Source of the DNA: Pachyseris speciosa
Taxonomy: Eukaryota; Cnidaria; Anthozoa; Scleractinia; Pachyseridae
Direction: 5' to 3'
Length of the DNA: 64,000 bases
Assembly (NCBI GenBank): GCA_016490735.1
Contig: JAEMWC010000079.1
Coordinates: forward strand, 337,001-401,000
In this document: positions 12,686 through 26,000 of the stretch, piece by piece
How the letters are laid out: the number at the start of each line of letters is the position of its first letter
Numbering within the stretch: the stretch's first letter is position 1
Program-made: the position numbers and the translations under genes
Notes under the pieces: generated by a model
Told to the model about the DNA's origin: nothing
What the model saw: the letters and a program-made list of their open reading frames with translations, nothing else
Database searches by the model: none

Positions 12686-14834
12686 AAAATAAAGACATTC
12701 CTTTATTAGTTATGCAATGCTTTCAAGTGTTATGCCAAGGGATATCACACAAGTAACTAGTATGCACTCGCGCCATTAGGTGAGTGCATATGCAAAGAAA
12801 AGACAAGTGACAAGTGGGATAACCGTGATTTATTACAAGAAAGCATTGCATAACTATTTTATGCCATGCCATAGAAAATACATAGCTGATACAAGGCATT
12901 GAATGATAGGAAGGTTTGGTGGAATAATGACAAATACATGATGGCTTTTCTGCATTATAATTGGCTGTTCTTTCTATGGCATGGTATAAAATCATGTATT
13001 CAACCTGTAAGGCTCTCTTTATCTGAAACTGAGTGGTTTAAGGAAATTACTATAAAAATAAATAAAAAGCAAAATAGTTTGAGAATTTTGTGTTATTGAT
13101 GACCACAGTGGTACTGAATGTTCCTTTGGAAAGTTTGGATTACATTTTACTTGTAATCTATCTTTATCATTATCATTTTCTTTGCAGCAAATTTTCACTT
13201 CCTGTTGAGGTACTTTTCATATAAATCTGATTCTGAAGAAGGAAAGACAGCTTTGGACATGGTGCTCAAGACATTGGACTTCATGGAGAAAGGAGGAATC
13301 CATGATCATGTTGGACAGGTTCATAGCCTTGAAATAATTCTTGAACATGTTGTTACTGATTTTCCAATACTGCATTTCCTTCAATCAAAAGAATCAAATG
13401 CAGTATCAACGTCACACCTTCAAACTCATTGGTGCGTTGAGAGCTGTAAAATAAGTTACCGGTATTGTTAGGAGGAACACACTGTATACCTTCTTAAAGT
13501 GCAGAGCAAGGCATTTTTAAAGTTTAAACTAATTTCAAAGTTTCAGCAAATCTTTTTAAATGCCATTAGTTTTTCTATAAGACTGATGAATTTTCCACTC
13601 CTCAAGACTTCTTTAAAAATGCTCTTTTTAAAAGCATTTGACTGTGTAAATGATGAGAAAAATAGGAACATTTAGTGATAAATACACTGTTTATTATTAA
13701 TGTTGTGAATTTAGAAATAAAGGGGCTATGAGGTCTAGCCTTTTCTAGGCATTCAGATAGTGAATAGGGCTCGATATTACCTGCAGAGCGAGAAAGCCCC
13801 CCTCCATTTTTCACCGCTTCATTTTTGTCTCACTCTGCCATGCCAGTACTATCGTGCGCCTTTTACTATCTGAACGCCTGGGACAGGCTATGTTAGGTCA
13901 AGGTAAAGGGGTTCATGGAAGAGGTAATGTCAGTTATTATTCATCTTGTATTAATGTACATGTAAATTATGTCGTTACATGGCTGTGTGTTTGTTAGGGA
14001 TTCCACAGGTATTCGACAGATCGTTTCTGGCACGTCCCACATTTTGAGAAGATGTTGTATGATCAGGCTCAGCTGGCAGCTCTGTATGCTGATGGCTATC
14101 AGGTATTAACCTTTTAAACCTTGGGATCAACAGGCATTTTTTCCCCACTGATTCTCTCATGTATCCTATTGTACAAATTGGGAAAACTTAAACATCAATA
14201 ACTTTTATCTTTGATGATCATTTCCTTTATTCTCATGACCTCTGTGTTTGATCAAGTAGTGTTATTGTCAGGAGAATTTAGATTCTGGTCCCTTTTATTT
14301 CTTAAAGATTTAACTACACTTTATCATCATCATTATTGTTCTGCCCCAAGTGGCACATAGAGCCTCTAGAGAGGTTTGCGTGACCTACAGAGGAGACAAG
14401 GCCAACAGCTTAATGTCACTGCCCAATGACGCAAGCATGTGAACTGAAGCAGATGTTGAGTACACAGCAAGCATGATCTCACCTTCCAGTCTGGGGTTTG
14501 AACCCGCGACCTCCCACTAAGAAGTCTGGTGCTCAGTACCAACTGAGCACACAGGATGCTTGGAAGTCATAAGAAGCATTAGTGTCATGTTTACTCACAC
14601 TTCTTTCTCCTTTGAATAGTTTCATCATGAATAGTGATGCATAACGCGGCTATTTTGTAATGGTTTTATCGTAAATTCGCGGCTATTTTTTATATTTCAT
14701 GACGTAGTATCTTTGTTCTTTTGTTTTATTCATATACTGTTATTTATTTATAATAGTTTTTTACCCTTTCTCGTATTTTAGTATTACGTATTGTACAGTC
14801 CGTAATCCAGCCCTTGGGCTGCAATGGATTTTTA

Positions 14835-14903
<69 letters not shown>

Positions 14904-16982
14904 GCTAGCTTTGTTATCTCTTGACAGGTTAGCAGGAAAGATAACCTCGCAGAAACAACAAGAGACATCTTGTTGTATGTGATGAGGGATTTGAGCCACA
15001 AGGTAGTGTTAAAATAGTTCAAGTACCTTTGGGGGAATAGAAAACTCCTGATTTCTTGACACAGCCAACATACATGTAAACCTGGGCCCAGTTGCTTGAA
15101 GCATGGTTAGCGCTAACCCGGGTTAAAGTAATGGTTAGCGCTAACCATGCTTGGAGCAACTCAGCCCTGTTTTGGTGAGCCACGCGTGACCTGTTTTGAA
15201 GCGTAACATTACAGCGCTCTTCACCTGTTACTACTCATTATCTCCCCCCCCCCCCCCCCCAACGCAGGGGCACCCAACGACAAGTTTCGGTAGCCTTGAG
15301 CTTTCGGCGTCGATTAAATATTGCACTCGGATCTTCGCAACTGAAACGTGACCTAAAAGATTCGCAATGGGGAAATCATAGGTCGTACTTGCTGTTTTTG
15401 AGAGTCAAAAACGTCAGTTAACATTTGTCGGAAAGAGAATAGTTCCCTAGATAGGTCGTGGAAAGTTCATTTCAGCTAGCATTTTCTCAGAGGAAGATTT
15501 TGTTCCCTAACATTTTCGGGCAACTAAAAGATTCGCAACGGGGGAAATCATAGCCTCTGGGGTTTTCGGAAAGGTCATATTTGCTGTTTTTGGTAGTCCA
15601 AAACGTCACCTAGCATTTTCGGAAAGAAAATAGATCCTATAAAGTTCGTGGAAAGTTCATTTTAGCTTGCATTTTCTCAAAGGACGATTTTGTTCCCTAA
15701 CATTTTCGGGCAATTAAAATTTCAGCTAAGAAATCCGAACAGATGAACTTCTTCTAGCTTATGAAAACATAATTTTAAACAGACTTCAAACACCATAACG
15801 TATTTAAAAATGCCTTTCTACAGCTCATGGTTGATTTGGCTCCTTGGGTGCTCTTGCCAACAGACTACCTCGGTAACAGAGAGCGCAAACGATCACGGCG
15901 AGACTGTAGCGAGAGGGAAAAAAGGAGGAATCGTTGGCTTCACGTTTTGCATTTTCGCGCGCCCGCTTGACTACTCACTGTATCCAGAAAGGGACAGCTG
16001 GCAGACTGTTATCCCAAGAGAAGAAATATTTTGGCGCGATTCAAGACATGCATGTTTCAGAGGAAATGCGCCACACGTAAAACGAACAGGGCTTACTTTG
16101 CTTCAAATACATGCGCAGTTGCCTTGAAAACGGGGTTACCTTGGAGAGTGTAAAGCCTGGTCTTGACTAGCAAAAAGGGAAACGCAAGCACAAGCGCAAG
16201 CGCAAGCACAAGAGTGCTTATTTCACCGTGAAAACGGGCTTGACGCAAGCATAAGCATAAGCGCAAGCACAACCACAAGGATCAAAATATTTCCTTTTCC
16301 TTGTACTTACGCTTATGCTTGCGTTCGCCTGCGTTGTGTAAAAATGGGGCATAGCGTAAACAAAACGCAAGCTCTTATGCTTGTCCAATGAAAAACACCC
16401 GTTTCAGGTTCCTCCCGGTTTTACCAGGAAGCAAAATGGTGCAAATAAAACACTGTAAACTTGGACGGAAAGTTTGCCGAGGTAGTGCGTAGCTATACAG
16501 AGTACTTATTATAGTAAGGAATTCCAAGATTTTACTATGATTCGAATTCCAAGATTTCAAGGAAAAAACACAAAAAAAATACAAGCATGGGACAAAGCGG
16601 CGAACAAAATGGAATAGAATTCACGATCTGTCAGTCGTAGTTTTTTACAAGTTTAAGTCCCTTGGATCTTTCTCTCCTGAAAAATGTCTCCTACCCAAAA
16701 GTGTTTCGTTTTCATAGTTTACTATTTCTTCTTTCGCCTTCTACACCCCAGGTACTTGGGTCACGGTTTGTTTTCACTTGACTTGAATATCAGTTTCAGT
16801 TTATTTTTCTGCCATTTGTCTTGCACATCGTTACGAGATAAATATATATTAAAATATATATTAAAATATAAAAGATAAATAAATAAATTTGATTTGATTT
16901 ATTTAGAGTTGATTTGATTTAGTCTCCCCAATTAGTAGAGCTTCTGTGCTCGGCTAGATAGATTTGAGACTTAAATAAAGTG

Positions 16983-17050
<68 letters not shown>

Positions 17051-20000
17051 ACATATGGCGAGGACGCCCAAAGAGACACCACTGGGGCTTATACGAGCTA
17101 CAGGATCATCAAAAAATTACAACTTTAAATTCATGATTTTTAGACGTAGCATATTTAATTTATCAGTACATTTAGCTTCAAAAGCAAGCACACAAACAAA
17201 CACACACCGGCAGCAAAACGTAAAATAACACGTTAAAAATACAAGTATTCAATTTAGGAGAAATTGTTCTTAATTTAGATTTAAACAGAAATACTGTCAG
17301 CATTCTGAATTAAACAGTTTAGGTCCTCTTATACTTGCGCTTATGTTTGTGCTTGCGTCGCCAATGAAAACAAGGCTTAAATCTCAAAATTTCCCCGGGG
17401 ACGATTGCTTCGGACCACTTCGTCTCTTAAAATCACCAGAAAACGACCCGCTTTATGGCAATCTGTCTGCTATCTCTGGAAATTTTCAGAAATTCTCCAT
17501 TATTTCTGAGCCGTGTCTTAGAGCAGAACTTTTAAGTAATTTCCTCTTTATTTTCTACAGCTCGGTGGTTTCTTTTCTGCTGAAGATGCCGATTCTCTGC
17601 CGAGCAAAACGGACATTCACAAGAAAGAAGGCGCCTTCTGCGTGTGGGAGGAGGATGAGATACGAAAGCTGCTGCAGGACGAACGAGCTACGACGAAAGC
17701 TGGAGAGAGTATCCCGGCGTCGTACCTGTTTATTAAACACTATGGAGTGGAGAGCGAGGGAAATGTCAAACCGCATCAGGTAAAACCTGTTTCCCTTGTC
17801 CGTTAAACTGGTCTGAGGTAGGCTGCGAGCAATAGAGACCTTAAGATCGAGGTTTGGCCATCTTACCGCAAACGGCAAAAAGCGGTTTGCGGTTAGCGGT
17901 TTCACGTTAGCTGTCTACCGTATTCGGGACTTAAGATTCACCGGTAACAAATAGCCGGTCGCCATGTTTGTTTTCATTCATTCGTTCACTTCTATTTTAG
18001 CTGAGAAATCGTCTTAAAAATTGCGTTTCTATGAAAAAGAATTCGATAATTAATAGGCGAAAGAGTTCTAAAAAGTAGTATTTCCTCTCAAACGTGGGAT
18101 TGTGATGTTTTAGGATGCAAAAGTCCTTGCGGTAAATCACTTACCTCTAGAGCGTGGTCTAGCCGTACAAACGTGAACCTCAAACCGCAAACCTGACGGC
18201 AAGGCACTGGTCACGTGACTTCTTGACGTTCGCGGTTCGCGGGAAATGCCGAAAAACCTCAATCTTAATCTCTCTAATGTCTTTCTTCTGCCACCCGTTC
18301 GCGCGAGTGAGCTGGGGTAAAAAGTACAACTGTTCGCAGTTTAGGTCTTCAGAGCGGAAAAACGCAAAAAAGCATGCGCGAACTCCGAGCGAGCGCAAGA
18401 CCCAGAAATTAAAAAAAATGGCGGCGTTTAATTTTTTTATCTCAAAAATCAGGATAGGCCTCTGCAGGCATCCTAGTACACAGCAATAATTATTCCAGAG
18501 AAATAACTAGCTGTACATATACCCTTTTTTCCTTCGATTTTCTCAACACTTCTTGAAGTATAAAAATTGTTTTGAGGTCCTCGTTTCTCTCGCGGCATGA
18601 AAAGAGATCGCTTTCGGAAGCACATTATTTTCATGGGCCGGTTAACAAAATGTGGCTATCTAAGCAAACTGCTGAATATCTAAGGTCGAGAGCTCAACTG
18701 AGGGTAGGGATAGACTCAGTCTTCATTTTGTGAGTTTCCAAAGTATCTCGTTTTTTGCCAGAGCGGGTTTTTAAATTGTTGCGCAAAAATTTAATTATCG
18801 TTCTTGCAGTCAGGTAATCAACGCTTGGCGTCATTTGGCTGCATTGAGGTTTTCCATCATGCAAATCCCTTTTAACATATGATAACCACGATGAGCAAAA
18901 TTTTCATCTTTCAAATGTATTTTAAGTGCTGTAGTTTGATTTTATCACGAGTTAATCAAGTAAAAAAGGAAACAAACAAGCAAACAAGCATTAAACAAGT
19001 CAAGATCCCTAATGTTCCTACGGCATGTAAACAAACCGTGTACGAAAGTCTTGTTGTCATGATCAACCTCTTGCACATTTTGTGGCAATATAAGCAAACC
19101 ACTGAATATCTAAGGTCGAGAGCTCAACTGTGGTTAGCGAAAGAGTTAATCTGTGTATGCCATGTTTGCCAAAGTGTCTAGGTTTTTGCCAGAGCGGATT
19201 TTTAATTTTGTTTCGCAAAGATTATTGAATATTTTTATTGATTTACGGTGTGGCCAGTATTCACTAAACCCCGCACTAAACATGCTCGCTCGGGTGTTTT
19301 TCGCATTATCTACTGTACTTCTTCAGAAAACTTCAGCTTGTTATGAACCGTATACACTGAGTCCCAAAACACACAGCCAAAGTACGAAAGTTATTTTTGA
19401 AACGGTTAACTTTAGCAATGAGTGTTTATCGATACTCAAGTTTGTTTTTGTTGTAGACAATTTCACAAACTTTGCAGCAGTATATAGCCAGAATTCAACT
19501 CACGTTGGAAAAATATGTTTAGTAACCAACACCTCCAAATTATTCCCCTCGTATTATTGCCTTTTCTGCCTGTTTGCTTAGGTATGAATTCAGGAGTGCA
19601 TTGTCGGCCTCCACTTCACCCAACGTTCTTTCAAAACTGAAAAACTTTGCACACTACGAGAGCAATTACATCCTTTTTTTTTTATAAAACATCGTTGCAG
19701 TTGTGTTGAGGTAAAAAGAGCAAATGATTATTAAAACGAACCGACTCTATCGAAAAAGCGGCTGACTAGCCTTGACTTTTAACCAAAGCACAGTGCTTTT
19801 ACAAAAACACTTTTCAACTTCTTCGAATGATCAAATAAACATCTTTCAGTGTGTTCATTTTTTTTTTCTTACCGTGACAAGCTAATCGTCAGTGTCCAAG
19901 AGATCACTGTCTCCAAAGCAGTCCGGTTATAACAAAATTCGATTAAACTGAGAATTTAAAAATCATTTAGGACTGAACGCAACACTAACAGGCAGTTGTT

Positions 20001-23000
20001 TACGACCAAACGGTTTTCCTTTGGGCGCTTCCGCTCAAAGGGATTAATTGGCAACCGCACGCGACACACCCCCTATTCATAGGCGTTACTTTATATATTG
20101 ATTGTAATGATGTATTGTATTTCAGTTTCTATCACTCTCGTAGCGGTTACATCGTTTTCCTACCTCGTGTAGTTTTTCTCCCACCCACCCACCCTGTTTC
20201 TGTATTTCTTAGCGTCAGGGGAGGTGGCAAAGAGGTTTATTTCTTTTAGTGTTCCATTATTTTTATTTCGTGTCTTCGGATGTTGAAATAAACTTCTCTC
20301 TTGGCCAAAAACAAACTGCTTTGTTTATGTGTTGTTGGCGGGGACAATTATGGAAAAAAAATCTTATTTCCCTTGATCATAAACATACTCAAATCTCATG
20401 AATACTCGCCTTTTAGGGAATTTCAAAGCTTTTAATTCCACTGCATATTTCTTCTCTCGTCTAACACTAGTTGGTATACGATCCCATGTGCTTTAATCAG
20501 GCAAAAAAAAAAACAACAACAACAACAACAACAACAACTCTTCGCACGGTGCGAACGCTCTCCTGGCATCGTGTTCGATTTCATTCAAAAGACCAACAAG
20601 AGCCCGCGAAAAGGTGATGCGCAGAAAGCTGCGCAGAACGTTTTTCCGCGCTGAAGTTTAGGTCTTAGGGTATGTTTTGACACTTGAGAAAACACTGGCT
20701 CAACAAAATTTGTGCATTAGTGGCAAATGCTGAAAGCCGAAGCAATGTATTTGAAAGCCATTCGACATGTTAAAAGAACTAGGAACAAACTCGTAGTTCT
20801 TTAATTAATTAATTTCATTTAATCATTTCTTCGTTAATAATACAGAGTTCAATAGTAATAAAATCATAATAAATCACAATAAATAAATGAAAACAGGCAA
20901 TCAGACAGATACAAAGCGTTATAGTCCATCTCCGCCCACAAATAGCAAAATCCAATCGTGGTGGGCGGAGCTACAATAATACTGCAGTCCGTGGTTTACC
21001 CGCTATCAACCAATCACATTAAAGAATAAATTACAACGTAAGTGCAATAACTTCAATCCATTGAGAATTACCAGTAATTATCAGTACAGTCACAAGCTAC
21101 AATAATATCAGATTAAAGGAATGAAAACAAGAGGACATGAAAACGAGAATGGGAGGATAAGAAGGTTAAGAAAGTCTAACGAAAATATGCTGCGTTTACA
21201 TAAGTTATGTAAAATTTGCAATTTCATGTAGAAGAATAGGCGTTTCAACATAATCACCCTGAGCCTCCATTACTGAGTAACAAACCATTTAAACAGGTTT
21301 AAACAGGTTGTGGAACTGAATGTTCCCTTTGCGCGCGTATCGTTGAACGAAGTGTTCTTAAGACGGCTTCAAACTGAAGGTTGAACATTTTCGAGTGCAA
21401 TGGAAATGTGAACCAACTCTAAAATCAATTTAAGTTTGTTTCAACAAGCTTTCAACATTCAGTTCCACAACCTGTTTAAACGGTGTTAACATATGATTCA
21501 TTTTTAGAAATATCACGTGCCATCGGTTCTGAAGAGACCTGCAGACTTTGTGAGAGTATGACACTGACCACATTAGCGAATGAAAGTGAAGGTCAAACTC
21601 CGTGGTGCATGTTAACTCCTGGCTACAATATTTCGATTCTTGAACACATTGTGAGACTTAACCTAGCTATACTCCCGGTCCGCGTAATTTTTTAGGATCC
21701 TCATCGAGAGCTTCGAGGAAGAACGTGCTGATTGTGCGAGGCAGCTTGCAGGAGACGGCAAGATTGACGGACGTGGATGAAGCAGTCGTTAAAGAGCAAC
21801 TGGCGCGAGCTCGGGAAATCCTGTTTGAAGAACGACGGAACAGACCTCCGCCTCATTTGGACACGAAAATGATCACGGCTTGGAATGGTGGGTGATCTTG
21901 TAGGTTGATTTTATCGGATAAGCTTATACAATTGACTTTCTTGTAAACGTTCGCTTGTTTGTCCATTATACACGATCGGATAGAATCAATACCACTTGAA
22001 CAATTCAGTAGTAACAGCAGTAGTGAAGTCGATCCGTTAACCATCCATGATTTCCATCTTATCGCTGTTGCCTTGAGAGCCGAGCCAAACAGTCTGTCGA
22101 TGGCCGGGTACCATTGGTGCAAATGTCGATAGTGGTTGTCGATTTACTGACCATTCGCAAACTGCCTGTCGTTAGCGGGACAGGCAAACTACGCACGCGA
22201 AGGGAAATTACGTCTCGTTGTGGTTTGAGAGCCGTTCCAGACAGTTTGTCGATTGGTACCATTAGTATTGTGCAGAAAACATGTTCCCTTAGCGGAGATT
22301 CGATGGTTCGTCATGAGAAATTCTGAATACTTTCACGGCGATGGTCGATGAACCTTCGAGGACTGCCGAGTCCGGCGTTAAGGGCGTCGACTAACATAAC
22401 GAGGACTATTTTTCAGTAGCCATGTAGAATAATGCAAATGGCCATGTCTTCCTTACTCTCTTCTTTTTGTCTACGCGAAAAGCTGGTAAGCTATTCAACA
22501 GTGGGTCGAAATTACACGGATAAAGTTTTGCCGAATTGCGACTTGAATTGAACTGACCCAATAGGTCCTGTCTGGGACTATTCCAGATCAGGAAGTATTC
22601 GGATCGAACAGACCGTGCCCGTGTTCTTTTCTTACCAATTCTGTTTTCGGAATCAACGCAATGGCATTCCGTTCATTCTTCTTGAGCCAGGAGGGTATGC
22701 GGAATACGCAGATTATGCGTTTCTTTTGAGGACGTTTTGGCGGGAAATCGTGCACGGACCACAAAGCCCGACACGTGGCACCGGAAGTTAGGTATAGCAC
22801 ACTTGGTCCAGACTATGTAGCGCGCTAGTCTCAGGTAACCTCCGCCAAGAATATTCCGTTATCAGGATATCCGTCCTTTGGAAATCCGTAATCAGTGGTC
22901 CTTTGACTCTCTTGTATAACACAGATGTGTTTATAGGATTCAGTTTCTTTTCTTCTCTGTTTTTCTTCTTATCAGGTCTTATGATCTCTGGTTTTGCCCG

Positions 23001-26000
23001 TGGCGCACAAGTCCTTGGTGAAGATGTGTACGAAAAAAGAGCAGTTAAGGCGGCTGAGTTTGTGAGAAAACACTTGTTCGATGAGAAATATGGAAAACTT
23101 TTGCGCAGTTGTTACCAAGGGAACAGTGGAGAGGTGATGCAGATGTAGGTATTCCAAATCCATATCATATAATGCTTATGGAGTTAGATTAGGAGAAGGT
23201 GGTGGCCCGGTTGCTGATTAGCTCTTGAGTAATTCCACAATCATTTTACTTAATGGTAAAATAAGTTTTGTGTGGTACTACGCAGGCCCGGCACCCAAAC
23301 GAGCCAAACCAACCAAAAGCAGTAGAAAGGCATTATTAAGTACCTTATGGTGTTTGAAGTCTTTTTAAGTAATGTTTTCTTTAGCTAGAATCTTCTTTCT
23401 TCTTTAATCATTATTTATACACGGTAAAAATTCATCAGGTATCCTAAAACTACTGTATATACAACATTATGCTATAATTAAAAATTATGCTTTACAACAA
23501 TATGTATTTATTAAACCTTTTTTCCATGAATGCCGTGTGTTTAAAAATTAAGATGGAGAAGGCGTTTAAATTGGTTTAATGAATCAGACTCTCTAATGTT
23601 ACAGGGTAAGCTGTTCCAGAGGGTTGCGCCGCTGTAACTAAAACTATTTTTGTATAGCAACAGTAGCCTCTATGTTATGACCTCCGTGGGTTAACTTAAG
23701 TTAAGTAATTCGGCAAGTGTTCGGAGATCAGGGTCGGCAGTCATCGGGTGGAATCGCTCAGCTCAAAGCACGCGTTTGTGTTTGCCTTTCGTCCAGCGAT
23801 ACAGCAGGGTTGTAGCTTGCTGTTCGTTTGCTGAACCTTAAAATCAGCGAGAATTCTTTCCACAGGACAAAGTAAGCTCAGCTCAAAGCACGCGTTTGTG
23901 TTTGCCTTTCGTCCAGCGATACAGCAGGGTTGTAGCTTGCTGTTCGTTTGCTGAACCTTAAAATCAGCGAGAATTCTTTCCACAGGACAAAGTAAGAGTA
24001 GCATAAAGAATGCAGATTGAAAGACTCTTGTTCGGTTGGTGAGATGTTAAGCTTATGTTGAATATTAAAACTCCACTGGGAGTGTGAATTCGCAGTTAAA
24101 CTTATTCTTTATATTGATGGGCAACTTTATCCGATGATTATTTTACTTTATTCCGATATATTTCTTTGCATTAGACAACAGATGAGTATTGTACTAAATG
24201 AGCGAAGATTCCAATAAAATCTCCGATCAGATAACGCTGGGTATTTATATGATCTGTCTTTGACATTCATATGTGGGCTGGGTGGGTGGGTGAGACGTTA
24301 AAACTTACATTAGCGCACGTAAACGAAGTGTTCTCGAATTCCAGCAAATAAACCTGAAAATCGGCGAGATGAAATTAGATGATAAACCGCAATAAAGCGA
24401 CTGGATAAACTGCGAGCGGATTCCAAAAATTTGCATAACACGAAAGCAACACACTCATGCATTTGCATATGGTGACGCAGCGCACAGTTTGTTCAAAATT
24501 ACTTTGCTCGAAGCTGCGAAGTACAGCAGCTCACAACGAAGACGGAATAAATGAGCTATATTTTTCAGAGGCTGTCGAAGATTCAAAATCTTTTCACCAT
24601 GAAAATCGTCAGAGGCGCATTTCACAGGAGATGATTTATATCTTTCTTTCTCGCCGCGTTACGCTTGATTGAACATATCACTTCACGACTATTTGTTGAG
24701 GGTCCCCTATACCCCCCTGCAAAATGCATTCACGAAAAAATATTGGGACTTTTCACCCGTCACGGATAATTCACAAAATTCCTTCACGTTCACGCAAAAA
24801 TTGAGTAATTCGCGTTTCACGTTAAATTGAGAAACAAATTCACGGATTAATGTTTCCCATCGAGCAACCAGTCTAGGCTGTTTTTACTCCAAAGGTAGCT
24901 CGTTCTACTTGTAATCTCAATGTCGCTAGGTCTGAGAGGACTTTAAACGGCTCTTTGCAGACGATTTTCCAAACAAATGCTAGGGTATATGGGCAATACC
25001 CCTAATGACGCTAAGGCTGCAGAACCTGTACTTGACTTTGAGGGTTGTAAACCACTCGGCTGGTATCAGGTGATTGACGACTTAGTACAGTAACAAGGAT
25101 TAAAAAAATTCGTAGCATCAAGAATCGAATAGCGTGGGGCTGACTGTTGCCGACAATCTTACACGATCTTTCAGTATATACTAAAACAATGGATAGCGTT
25201 TTTCGCGCGAAATGATTGGCTACTCAAACTCGGGATAGCAACTGCTATTCACCACGGAGCAGTTCGATCGTTTCGCGTGAAATTCATAATTGTTGACGGG
25301 AATAAATGAGTTAAAAATGGGAAGATATTTGTTTACAAACATTGTTTTTGTTATTTCACCAGCCAATAGCTCTCTGGTTGGCATATTAATAACAATAGGT
25401 GACGTCACTGATATCTTTGCTATTAGATAAAATAGTTTTCCCAGTACACGAAACACAACAAGCCCGTCTTTCGATACTAGACCAATGTGATCAACCTAAA
25501 AGTGATCGAGAGCTTTCTAAAATCAGATAAATAAACTTTTTACTAGAACGGGTGAGAGTTATTTTGAAACCGATGACTTTACTCACACCGGCAAAAAAAT
25601 TGTCTTTCGCGAGTAGATAACTCAGGATAACTCCATCCGCTCGAACGGGTGAGAATTTTCTCTGAAAGGATGGTGGGTATTTAACGGATAGGTATACTGC
25701 TATTTATTTTATTTTTGGAAAATTGGCTTCAAAACGAGGGTGCGCATTATATACGGTTACGCATTGTATACACGGGTAAATTTCGAAGAAAAAATCTCTC
25801 TTCAGATACATGTAACGCAATACGCGCTCGGTTGTAAACAGCTTGCCTTGCGTGACTCGAGTGACGCAGCTCAAACAGCAAACAACTGACAAACGTTTCG
25901 TATCCCTTTCTCGTGAAAATGAAAAAGCTTCAGCAGTAGCCACATGCAGTCATTGACTGTCTATTTTTCATGTAGTTAGTTATAGGAAAGGGGACAACAA

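Noticed and set aside
13582..13620. CTGATGA near 13587 as a hammerhead core
   Set aside because: No GAAA box or stem follows at a suitable distance.
16980..17228. Open frame starting with a poly-isoleucine run
   Set aside because: It is the translation of a TTA microsatellite, not a gene.
24001..24430. Left end of a GTGACC-type element next to the shared repeat in SPATA20 intron 11
   Set aside because: I searched by eye for GTGACC/GGTCAC ends on both sides and found none; only the interior-like part is present.
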